Assembly (NCBI GenBank): GCA_003013855.2
Contig: PVNU02000424.1
Span: 3,720,001-3,784,000, forward strand
DNA from: Liriodendron chinense
Lineage: Eukaryota > Streptophyta > Magnoliopsida > Magnoliales > Magnoliaceae
Reading direction: 5' to 3'
DNA: 64,000 bases
Under the pieces are notes generated by a model. That model saw only the letters and a program-made list of their open reading frames with translations, was not told where the DNA came from and searched no databases. The number at the start of each line of letters is the position of its first letter. The stretch's first letter is position 1. Of this stretch, positions 1 to 10,398 are shown one piece after another. Both the position numbers and the translations under genes were made by a program.

Positions 1-1780
1 ATGTGTCGCATAAGGTCTGGGCGACGAGTGTCAGGAAAAGGTACAGGAACAGTCATCGAAAGACGCTCCCATAGCCAGACCTGATCACAAAAAGGAAAAG
101 AAGTTCAGCTAGAGCAGAGCAATTCCTAACAAAGCAAGAGGAAAAAGGTGTAGAAAAGATACCTGAAGAAAGGCACAGCAGCCGCGAAGGACACGAGTGC
201 GGCCCAGGGCGCAGTCAGTCAGCCCATTGAACAGCTCGGCCAAGATGAGAGAAATAATCCCCTGCCGTCGAATAGCTCGGCTCATCACTTCAAAAAGCAG
301 AGGGGTCTAGGACCTGCGCCATCTCGAGAACAGCACCTCAGCAATCAAGCAGAACATCAGTGCGTTCCGAGCAAAGGTAGAACCGGCCACACTCTGAGGA
401 CCCGAAAAAAGATCATACAGTAAGTCCAAGGAAAACACCATAGCATCCTGGCCACCGGCTGCAGGCCGAACAAGATAGGGGATCCCGAACCAGTTCTGCG
501 ATGTGGCAGTCTTCGGCGACGTCTTCGGCGAAAAATACTGAGCATAATCCCAGGGTAGACCTGTCAAGCGTGCAAGCTCCTCCAAAGAAGGCCCCATCTC
601 CATATCGTTGAACACAAACAAGTTCAACGAAGGGACCCAGTCAATCAAGGCAGCTCCGAGCATCCTCCAGTCAATATCAACTCTGGCCATATGGATCAGA
701 CTGCCGAAGCCATAGGACTCCAAATCTCGAATCTCATAAGCTGACAAACTGTCAAGCCAAGCAAGCAGTCGTGGTGAGCAAGAAGGATGAGGAAACAGCT
801 GATAAGTCCTCACTGGTACCCCCTCCAGCACAAAAGGCCCAGAAGTCAATAATGGCTCATCAAGGATCGGAAGGTCAACGGGCGAAGGAGAAGGAAAAGC
901 TGGAACCTCTGCAGACTCGACAACCCCTGACCTGTCCCCAGTAACGGCTATGTCTGATATAGTCGCATCACTGTCGGAAACTGTCACAACCTCAGCCGCA
1001 CGGGAATACTCGCCCACCTCATGAACGGAGTGCGCAAAGGACCGATGACCAAGAGAAGGACAATGCTCCCCATCAAAAGGACTATCAGTGAAGATCACAC
1101 ATCACATCGTGGCATCCTGGCTAATCTGACCGTCGAAGAATACATCTGAACCATCAAAAAGGGTCCCGGCAACCCCGATCGAAGAATCAACGGTCAGATC
1201 TGGACCTGCGGCCCCCTCCAACAGGAAATCATGAATCCAATCATCATCCTGGCCGATCAAAGGGATCATCGAGGCATCCACACCATCCATCATCAGGGGG
1301 ACATCATCAATGACCACATCAAGTCCACCCAAGCAAGTATACCGCACATCTCGGCCCTCATCCAGAGCATCCAAACCGTCAAAGGTACCATCTGGAACCA
1401 TCCATCCCATCCAAGCATGAGATCAGCCCATCTATGTCCATCATGGTCCCATCACCACCATCCATCACATCATCCATGGGGCCCACACTTAAGGGATGCA
1501 TAGCCTCACCTATGTCCCATCCCATCATCCTATCTATACCATCCATTCCTCCCATAATGAGGGGCCCATTCAAATCTGAAAATCCAGCCATCCCACCATT
1601 AATGGAGCCATTTAAAACTCCACCAACCACCATCCCTAGCCCCTCATCAATGCCTCCATTCAATGCCCCATCTCCACCATTCATTAAAGAAATCCCTCCA
1701 TCATTAAAGCCTTCAATACTTTCTGAAGTGTGGGACCCACCATGGGCAGCCCCCACAGCCCCTAAATCACCACCATCCAT
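1..1780 (-). pseudogene. Antisense passenger gene 2, copy A (DUF7745-like protein), 5' part
   Basis: Opposite strand to the retroelement. The N-terminal part is rich in Asp, Gly and Met (from ATG at 1780). A globular domain follows (about 760-163), with FGSLIHMARVDIDW, FNDMEMGPSLEELARLTGLP and, downstream, a segment of the ILAE.FNGL..C type, as I recall for DUF7745, a relative of the plant mobile domain. Exon a ends at 163 before a GT; exon b begins at 80 after a TGATCAG acceptor and runs out of the window. Copy B shows the missing C-terminus. Lesions: a one-base insertion near 1394 relative to B, and a TAG where B has CAG in the WRRSQTPLL segment (near 310). The two copies carry different lesions, so the ancestor was probably open. 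A hydrophobic N-terminal extension (upstream ATG near 1850) could be a signal peptide, but it is encoded by a CT-rich tract and may be leader. Function is unknown; related domains occur in plant transposons and in MAIN-type nuclear proteins. Confidence 0.6.
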
Positions 1781-2861
1781 GGCCCAAGAAAGGACAAAGC
1801 AAGATGAGGACAAGATGATGAGGAAAGAGGAGACAAAGAGAAGATTCATTGTTGGAATCGAACCTGAACGTACAGAGCAGGTGGGGACAGCAGCAACAGG
1901 GACCAGGGAATGTCCAAGCACGAGCCAGCCCAGGCCACTCAAGAGACAAGCCCTGGGCGGCCTGCTCTAGGCCGCCCGTACGGACATGGATCCCCTCTCT
2001 CTGCGGGATTGGCTCCGGGGTTCTTGGTACGTGAGGCTGACAGTCCACGTCAGCAGATGACGCTCCATGGGCCGCCCAAGGCTCCAGGTCCACTCCAGAT
2101 TTCGACTGAGATTGATCAAGATCATATAAAAGGTGCCCCACCGGTCCAATCACGAAGCAATGCAGCCAGAACATGGTTGATCAAGTCAAAAAGAAGGAAA
2201 GGTGATCAAGTGGGGGCCACAAGCAATCCAAGTCATTCAAAGACTAGATCATCATGATCTAAACCATTGAAGGACCTACATGAGCCATCAAACAACAAGA
2301 TCAAAGGTTCGATCATCAAAAGAAGGGCAAGAATCCAAGATCTAATCATCAAGTGGGCCCACAAAGCCAAGTCAAGCGATCTGAGATGTTCAAGCCATCA
2401 TCCACACCATGAGAAGCCCTCTCAACCTCACAAGTTATCCAAAGAGGTACCCTAAAGCAAAGCCGAGGTCTCAAGTGGGCCCACAGGGCCGAATCTATCA
2501 ATCTGAACCATTCAAGGACTAGATCATCAGGATCCAAACCATTGGAAAGCTTACACAAGTCATGGAGCAGCAAGATCAAAGGTTCGATCATCAAAAGAAG
2601 GGCCAGAATCCATGATCTAATCATCAAGTGGGCCCACAAAGGCCTAATCAAGCAATCTGAACCGTTCAAGTCATCATCCATGCAGTTAAGAAGCCTCATC
2701 TTCCGCAAATCATTAAGGAACAAGTCAAATGTCAAAGCGTCCAGACATCATTAAAGAATTTGAGACAAGTCGAAGACTGTATATTCATTCAAAAAGAGCT
2801 TGATACAAAAGAAGATAAAAGCAAAAGTACAAGGCCATACAAAGCAGAACACCCAAGCAGG
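1781..2861. repeat. Spacer between the two passenger genes, with a tandem duplication
   Basis: No convincing coding sequence. Two diverged copies of a segment of about 280 bp (roughly 2245-2520 and 2521-2700) share GATCAAAGGTTCGATCATCA and ATCATCAAGTGGGCCCACAA. Copy B has only one (about 26525-26680), so the duplication arose in A or was lost in B. The segment presumably holds the promoter of gene 2; I find no TATA box conserved in both copies. Confidence 0.5.
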
Positions 2862-4356
2862 CTACAAGTTGCCAACATAGTCATCATCGTCCCTCCTCGC
2901 GTCTCGCTCCCGACGATAAAGGTCCATCAAAGGAGCAGTCACCGAGCCTCCAGCATATCTGCGATGGCCACCTGGAACATAAAGCGAAGGAAGCAGAGGC
3001 CCCTGGCCGAACAGCAAATACCATTCATCATAGTCACGATCCGGGATCGTGAAACGAAATCCGGGCTGGCCCACGAGAGCCTCAACTCTCTCATCAACTG
3101 GCATCCGAGCAGCTGGGGGAGGTGCAGAACAAGGGACCCGAGCCACCCCAGTAACTTGTCGAAGCAACCTCTCCCCCAGATACCACTGAAAAGATTCAGC
3201 GTCAGAAAGCATGATACGGAGACATGAAGCATCGTATGCCTCCACACGATGGGGGTATAATAGAGAGGGAAACTGGCATACGGCATCCGAGTGAGCTGCA
3301 GCAAATGAGGTCACCACGATCAGTTACAGTACAGCACGAGGGCAAAGAAAAGCAAGATACTTACGTCCTCAACGGTCAACCCGTCTATGTCAGCACGCCA
3401 ATTGTCCCCAGAAACTCGGGCGTTCCGCTGACGGTTTTGCTGGTGCCAGTACATGTGGCGATACAGAGAGGGTTCAATATCGTCTCGCATCCTCGGCGCG
3501 AGATGGGAAAAATGGTCATAAAAGCAGGTCTAGGCAAAAGACACATCTACTGATCAGAGAAAGAAAGAAGGCAAAAGCCCTTCAAGAAAGGTGAAAGAAG
3601 AAATACCTCAACGACAGGCCAGAAACCTGTGAAGGACCGGCTATGCCAACAAGTCTTGTCCAGACCTTGAAAGATACGGGTCAAGATAGCCCCACTCCAG
3701 TTATAGGGATGATGAAGATCCTCGACTAAACGAAGAAATTTAGGATCAACCCTCTCATTCGCATGGCAAAAAAGGAAGGACCCGAAGGCATAAGTGATCA
3801 TGGCCCGAGCTTTGTGGAGTGCCTCTCGCTCGGTGGTAGGGATGACGGAGGCAAAAGTGTTATAGAACCATCGCATCTTTACTTGATGGCCTTGAAATTC
3901 ACCCTCGGGTGGGACATCATCAACGAGCCGTAGCCAGTCAGTGGAAGTGAGGGGAGCCAGAGAGCTGACTTGAGGAACAACTGTTCCATGAAACGGGAAG
4001 CCTATTTGCATATAAATGTCCAAGGGGGTTATTCCCCATTCACCACAAGGGAGCTGGAAGGTGTGGGTCTCATCCCGCCACCTCTCGCAAAGGGCCGCGA
4101 GCATCATGCGGTTAGCATCGTTATTATGGAAACGTAAGGTGAGGAGGCCAGCAAAAGGAGTACCATCCAGTACTCGTTCAAGCAAGGGCTGTGGATCCTT
4201 CACCCAGTAGTCCCAGCGATCCCTAGTACCTCGACCCTTGATAGCGGGAAGAGGTTGATGCTCCATAGCTAAGGAACACATGTGGTCCCCTCGGCGGACG
4301 ATGAAGGCAGGATCATCTTCATCAATCACTCGGTGACCTCTGGTACCATCCGCCAT
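2862..4356 (-). pseudogene. Antisense passenger gene 1, copy A (plant mobile domain protein)
   Basis: Three coding exons: 4356-3607 (250 codons), 3529-3365 (55 codons) and 3295-2862. Both introns are GT-AG and phase 0 (donors GTATTT and GTAAGT, acceptors CCTAG and GCTGCAG). Exon 1 has the plant mobile domain signature: ALCERWRDETHTFQLPCGEW followed by GITPLDIYMQIGFPFHG, then ITYAFGSFLFC and a conserved Trp-rich end. Exon 3 carries the FPLYYTP..VEAYD segment and a Pro/Arg/Asp-rich tail. PMD proteins include the nuclear MAIN/MAIL group and many transposon-borne relatives; a role in silencing or its evasion has been proposed for the family, and none can be read here. The reading frame is open except for a one-base deletion in exon 3 near 3250 (TACCCCCATCG against TACACCCCTCAGCG in B). 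The start is the first ATG after a conserved acceptor (4362). It lies tail-to-tail with the retroelement's own genes and is probably driven from the TATA box at 6443-6449. Confidence 0.75.
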
Positions 4357-4361
4357 TGAAT

Positions 4362-6430
4362 CCTACAAGCTTAGCAAGGTAAGTCCCTATCCATTACCCA
4401 TTAAAATCTAAATTATCATCCAAGAAACCCATGGGATTGGACTCACATTCAAATGCAAAATCTAAAGTCCAACTCCATGTGTCACTTAGGATATGTGTTG
4501 AGCCCATTGGAAAAAGTAAGGCCCACCTTAAAGAAGGTGGCATGGCATGCCTTAGGCAAGAAAAGTCTATCATCCAAGGACACATTTTGGACAACAAATG
4601 CACTAAAGTGCCACGAGATCAACAAAGGATCTTAATGAAGCTCCTCTTCAAAGTCCATATGTGGCCAAAAGATTGATCCACTTTTATGCCAAGGCCATGA
4701 TTCTCACTTAAGATGTTTCCATCTTTTTACACATGTGCATGATAGAAAGGAAGAGGACCCCCAAGAGCAACCCAAATGCCTCATCTCAATGGATTGGAGA
4801 GAGCACATAGCCCACTTTGAAGAACATGAGGACCCATTCATGGGTTAACCATGGGCAACCTTATGTGCCTCATCTTGATGAAAGTTTTAACCATGAGAAT
4901 ACAACATGGCGGTCTACTCACAAACATATGAATCAAAGAAGCTAATGGTAAAAAAGTTGATGCACATAGCCCACATGAAGAACCAAGTTGAAAATGCCCA
5001 TGTAAGGACAAGTTTGGGCAACTTATGTGCACCAACTTCTTCACCAAAAAGGAAGACCATTTGAGCACAAAAGAGCATGGCTTGATGAGTCACCCAACCA
5101 TCATAAAAATGGCTAAGAATGATATACATAGCCCACTTGAAGATCAAAATCCAAAATGCCCCAAAGCATGGGTCAAAATTGGGCAACTTATGGGTATCAT
5201 TCTTTCCCACAAATTTAAAGGAAAATCACCCATACATGAGAATGATGGTGGATGACCCACCAAGCCCCCAAAGAAAAGATCAAGGAGCTATGGTTGTATG
5301 GATAGCTCACTTGAGGATCATCCATTTGATGTTGATAGCATTAAAGGGAAACTCTTGAGAACCACGTTCCTACCTTAAGGAAAAACCATTTGAACCTAGT
5401 GAGATTGTTGGAACAACTCACTCATGGGACTTGTAGATGATCAAGTAACTCAAGTTCTCCATCCATCAAAAGAAAAGAGCATGAAAGGAAAAAAGCCTAC
5501 ATGAACAAAGTGTAGTGGGGCACACATGGTTCAAAGAAGTGCACAAGTTTCAATGAAGGCCCAAAAGCCCATCCATATGGAAAAACTACAAGGAGCCCAC
5601 CACACTTTGTACAAGGATGTACATCATAATCAAGAGATGGTGAAAGATTTGGGCCATTTGTCCATAAAGGCCCAACTAGGAAATCTAGCCCACTTGAGAT
5701 CCAAAATGAAGAATGGGCTAGTCATCTTGGTCCATACATGTGTGAAAAAGATGGGGTCACCTAAAGTGAACCCCATGAGCCCAAAATTTGAGATGGGCCC
5801 TACCATGCCCATGGGCCCAAACCTTGAAAACAAAATGGAAAAGAAAAGAAAGCTCCAAAGGAAATGACAAGGGCAAGAAAGCATGAGGGAGCCCAAAATG
5901 AATCATTGGGCCCATCAAATACACCAAGGGCCATGACTTCACTTTGAGCCCATTTGATATATATGAAAAAAGGCCCAACTCCCATGAAAAAGATAGAGTA
6001 TTTTGCCATGCACACTTGATGACATGGCAAAATCACCCTTTACATACACATGAAGGGAGTGTGAAAAGAAGAAAGAAAAATGAAGTGGAAAGCTTGCAAT
6101 GTCCTTCTCCATGCACCACCTTTGAAAAGGACTTGAGATCTAGAAAGTGGCCAAAAACCCTTAGGCCCACCCTCACTCTTCTTGGAATAACTACATGGAA
6201 AAAGAAAAGAGCCATGAGAAGAGACAATGAAGAAGGAAAAGAACAAGAAAGAGAAAGGGAGTGGTTCATACCTTTACCACTCACCAAAGAGGGACCACCT
6301 TGCTGTCCAAAAATGTCTCTAAGGGCCACCACTTGAGAGAAGCAAAGGACCACCAAAGAAGAGAGAGAAAACTTGGAAAAAGAGAGAGTATGAGAGAGAA
6401 AAGAGAGAAATTGCACGATGGAGGGGGCAA
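4362..6430 (-). other. 5' leader and probable 5'UTR intron of passenger gene 1, copy A
   Basis: Reading the - strand from the TATA box there is a CT-rich leader (about 6420-6330), then TTTGGTGAGTGG with a donor GT at 6284-6283. An acceptor TTGTAG stands at 4368-4363, six bases before ATG. Donor and acceptor are kept in copies B and C, giving an inferred intron of about 1.9 kb. The stretch contains imperfect internal repeats of the type CATAGCCCACNTGAAGA and GGGCAACTTATG and has no conserved long reading frame. Confidence 0.5.
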
Positions 6431-6467
6431 GGGTGCCCCATGTTATATAGAAAAGGGGAGGGCACCC
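6431..6467 (-). promoter_or_regulatory. Antisense core promoter of the passenger module, copy A
   Basis: TATATAA on the - strand (6443-6449) sits between two arms of a perfect 8-bp inverted repeat, GGGTGCCC (6431-6438) and GGGCACCC (6460-6467). A pyrimidine-rich leader of the CTCTCTC type begins some 30 bases downstream, as in many plant promoters. The same arrangement occurs in copy C, and with one mismatch in copy B. That it initiates transcription is inference. Confidence 0.55.
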
Positions 6468-6876
6468 TTTTACCCAGCCCACGGAAGAGACCAGGGGGCA
6501 GAGACCGTCCGGGCGGCCCATAGGAGGCCGTCCTAGCCCCCACCTATATGAAACGACCTCTCTCCCCCTCTCCTTAGGAAGAACTCCTCCTTGGGAAGGG
6601 TGGTTGCAAGTGAATCTTGTACCTCCATGTAAGAATGAAGTGATGGAAGAGAATGGTGAGAAAAAGGAAGAGGTCTCACCAAAATCTCACCATGAGAGAA
6701 ATTAATGGGAAATTGGCTTGATGATGTGGAAAAGTTCCATGGGATTTTCAAGAAAAAGATTGACTTGGTCAAACAGTGATCTCAACCATCCAAGGATATG
6801 ACCTGATGATCCGAACCATTCCAAGAAGAATTCCCATAGTCTCTAACCTGGATTGCTGCTCGCTCGTACATATTTT
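6468..6876. other. Upstream flank of antisense promoter, no gene seen
   Basis: Non-coding; conserved in all three copies. No motif that I can name. Confidence 0.5.
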
Positions 6877-7795
6877 GGTCCGAAGACCTTAAACTACGTC
6901 GGGATTGACATCCCGAGAGATTTTCAATAAAAGCCGGTATCGGTCTTGATCGCTCGAATTAAGATCCGATGACACCGAGTACTTTAAAAATAAAAAAAAC
7001 AAAAAAATGTCTTTCCTGTTTTGTGCAGTACTGGTCCGAAGACCTTAAACCACGTCGGGATTGACATCCCGAGAGATTTTTAATAAAAACCAGCATTGAT
7101 CCCAGCCTTTCAGGCCAAGATCTGATGATCTGGATCATTTCGAAAAATAAAAATATATTACCAGCCCCTCTTTTACAAAATTGGGTCCGAAGACCTTAAA
7201 CTACATCGGGATTGACATCCCGAGAGATTTTTAATAAAAACCAGCATCGATCCCAGCCTTCAAGCCAAGATCTGATGATCTGGATCATTTCGAAAAATAA
7301 AAATGTGTTTGCCCCCTTTTGTACAGTTTTGGGGTCCGAAGACCTTAAACTACGTCGGGATCAAGATCCCGAGGGACTTTTTAATAAAAATCGGTAGCAG
7401 TTTGGATCGTCGAATCAAGATCCGCTGATACCGGATATTTTCAAAAAAGAGCAAAAATAAGATTTTCCTGTTTTGTACAGTTTTTTAGGTCCGAAGACCT
7501 TAAACTACACTGAGATTAATTTCTCGGGGGACCTTTTCTCGCTTTCAACTAAAAATCGGCATCGGCCTCGACCGTTGGAATCAAGGTTTGATAACCCAGA
7601 TCATTTCCAAAAATATCAAAAATATTTTAAAGCTTTCCACAAAAACCAGCATCAATCTCGATCATTCGAGCTGAAATCTGGAACTTTTTCCAAAAAACAC
7701 AAAAAAAATGATTCACCAAAAATTTCAACTGCACAAATTCATCTCCAGTGGTCCGAAGACCTAAAACTACACTGGGATTAACTTCTCGGGGGCTT
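6877..7795 (+). repeat. Hairpin-pair tandem array, copy A (six units)
   Basis: Units start at 6877, 7033, 7184, 7333, 7498 and 7750, spaced about 150 bp except the last. Each begins with GGTCCGAAGACC (a 4-bp stem GGTC/GACC around CGAA), then TTAAACTAC and a second hairpin. In units 1-4 that stem is TCGGGAT/ATCCCGA. In units 5-6 it is CTGAGA or CTGGGA against TCTCGG, with a T-A pair replaced by C-G and (unit 5) a G-C pair replaced by A-T. The core is followed by TTTTAATAAAAACCGGCATCG-like sequence that varies more. Strand is that of the retroelement. The array lies just upstream of the antisense promoter, so it could act as DNA or as RNA. Confidence 0.7.
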
Positions 7796-9464
7796 TCTTT
7801 CCTAACCTGTTCCAGACATGGCTGACACTTGATCGTACGGGTGTCTGGAATCTTTTAAACAGGTAAGGGCTGAGGCGGGCAGAACTCCGCAACCCTGTTC
7901 GTGTTGAACGCACCGTGATAGACAACCATGATTTGGAAGTCGCTGTTGAATCTGACGGATGTTCCCTGTTCCTAAAACTCATGAAGGGGATTAAGGCTGT
8001 TGGGAGGTGGAGCACACCCTCACGGAATTATGAGCAACGTAAGGCCCCAAACTGGATTGACTAAGGGAAATGTGAGGATGTGGCTCATTTTGTGGCCGAA
8101 GGAGTCCGTCGGACGATACGTGGTCTATGTGCATTGCACATGAGGAACGGGCAACTTTGTGGGTGTGTTGACTGAAAACTCTCAAAATATCCTCATCCGA
8201 AGATGTAAAACTACGGCACTTAACTGTGTGAGACTCATCTTGCTCGCTGACGTAAAGTGGATCGGGTGCCTTACCAGCAGTAGAAGCTGGAAGTGGATGA
8301 AAATTCCATACTTTTTCCTGCATTTCAGAAAAATCACAAAATACAAAAACATTGCAAAATCACCTCTTCAAAAAATCACAAAAATATTTCCCTTGCTTTC
8401 AAATCAAATATTTGCAAAACTCACAAAAAAATATTTCCCTTGCTTTCAAATCAAATGTTTTCAAAAAAATCACAAAAATATTTCCTTTGTTTTCAATAAC
8501 CGATCTCTATCCTGACCACTCAGGTAAAGATTCAGGACCACATCTTTGCAAAAATCACAAAAATTGTCACTATCCCCCAGCACTACACTTCAGGAGTCTT
8601 GAACTCCACTCTCTTCACAGTATGGAATGACGGATCCAATCGCCCGCAAATTGGAATCTTGACCAAAACGGGCAACTAAACACCATCTCAATCACATGTA
8701 TGCCCAGAAGAACATCTTGAAGTCGGATAACATCCTCGTACATTCTCATTCGCAAAGAAACAGCATCTTGGGACGATGGACCTGATCGACCACGGGTCGG
8801 GATCTTGACCAACTCGCTGACCAAACATCCGCATTAAAAAGAAAAATCCCCAGGGAAGCACAACCCTGCAAGCAATAAGCTCAGAATTCTCTGCATCTCC
8901 AGCAAAAGCAAAATCATCAAACTAAAAGAGAATGAGCCAAGCCATGCATTCATCATGCATCTCCATGCATCAGCATCCATTGCATCCATCATCATGTTTA
9001 CCTGCTTTCAAAATAAAAGTCGGTTAGCCAAAGACCCCACAGGCATCCCTAGTGGAGGCACGTACAGACCCGATTTCCATTTCGAAAGACAAAAAATATT
9101 TCTATTTGCAAATAAAAACCCCACGGAGTATCACTCCCCAGAGTGGGTATCTTTTCAAAAATCCAAAAATATTTTTCCAGTAGAGCGTTCTGTCTCCAAA
9201 ACACCAGGAGATCTTCTATATCTCTGGGTAGGAGCCAACGCAAAAATCAAATAAGATCTGATATCTCGCGGTTTCCCCGGAGATCATCGGATCCAATGCA
9301 CTCAAAGTACGGTCGAACTGAACTCCAGTGTCAGTGCGGTCGTACCACATGCCAAGATACAAAAGATGAAAGCCAAAAGGCTCGGTCACAGAAACCATTT
9401 GAACAGGTGGAAACAATGAATTGTAACCCAAGTATCAAAATCAGCAAATTGGGTGGAAAGAGTT
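7796..9464. other. 3' non-coding region of copy A
   Basis: Conserved with copies B (31536-33209) and C (56800-58486, inverted). It contains an AT-rich tandem repeat at about 8340-8500, with units of about 48 bp containing AAAATATTTCCCTTGCTTTC. It also contains an antisense reading frame at 8323-7991 (110 codons), preceded on the - strand by a pyrimidine tract ending in GCAG. The frame is open in A and C and shifted in B. I do not call it a gene. Confidence 0.45.
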
Positions 9465-10320
9465 CACCCGCACATACCTAGGCGTGGATGCCTGAAGTAC
9501 CTTGACTAAGTCCAAGTCGGCGTAGTAGAATCCCGTAAGACTATTTGATGCAGGGCGTCTAACCACTTTGACAGTGAAGTGAAACAAGTACTCCTGGAGT
9601 GATCTGGGAAAACATCAAACATCACACAAACAGTCTCAGGTCAGCAACCTCGTAAGACTACGGACGCAGAGGCTCTACTGTACCTTTCCGATGTTAGTAC
9701 CGATCGGGAATGGAAGGGTTGCGATTGGGTACCCAGGTTGCAGCAAACTGCAGGGACAATCGCAACGTTTTCTCCAAACTCTCGCGGTATGTGCGAGTTA
9801 TCAACTTCCAGACAATCAACTGACTCAGATACAAAGGATAACAAAGATTCCATACCACAATCAAGGAAAGAATGAATTGCAAACCAAGCATCGAAACCAG
9901 CAGATCGGGTGGAAAAAGCCCACCCGCACATACCCAGGCGTGGATGCCTGAAGTACCTTGACTGAGTCCAAGTCGACGTAGTAGAATCCCGTAAGACTAT
10001 CTGACGCAGGGCGTCTAACCACTTTGACAGTCAAGCGAAACAAGTACTCCTGGAGTGATCTGGGAAAACATCAAACATCACACAATCAATCACAGGGTCA
10101 GTAACCTCGTAAGACTGTCGACGCAGAGGCTCTGCTGTACCTTTCCGATGTTAGTACCGGTCGGGAATGGAAGGGTTGCGATTGGGTACCCAGGTTGCAG
10201 CGCATGCAGGGACAATCGCGACGTTTTCTCCAAACTCCCGCGGTATGTGCGAGTGATCGGTTTCCAAACGATCAACTGACACAGATGCAAAGGCAAGCAA
10301 AGATTTCAGAACATGATCTA
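9465..10320. repeat. 456-bp direct duplication, copy A
   Basis: Two adjacent copies begin with CACCCGCACATACC at 9465 and 9921 and run through a segment that includes CTTTCCGATGTTAGTACC. Copy B also has two (33210 and 33668); copy C has one. No protein is supported. Confidence 0.7.
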
Positions 10321-10385
10321 TGAATGACCGGGTCAGAAGTGGGCTGTCCACTCCCTTTGGCATTCGGTTGCACGCAACCTCTGCC

Positions 10386-10394
10386 AAAGAGGGG
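10386..10394 (+). other. Polypurine tract of copy A
   Basis: AAAGAGGGG, four bases before the TG of LTR-1. It marks LTR-1 as the 3' LTR of copy A and is identical before LTR-2 and, inverted, beside LTR-4. Confidence 0.75.
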
Positions 10395-10398
10395 CATC

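Noticed and set aside
1231..2034. His/Pro/Ser-rich frames on the + strand
   Set aside because: Shadows of the low-complexity N-terminus of passenger gene 2 on the - strand.
4431..6543. Numerous overlapping reading frames upstream of passenger gene 1
   Set aside because: Frames on both strands are short, their ends differ between copies A, B and C, and the region behaves as leader and intron.
9641..10296. Repeated antisense frames as a third passenger gene
   Set aside because: Similarity between copies follows DNA identity of the 456-bp units; frames are short, interrupted, and no family is recognised.
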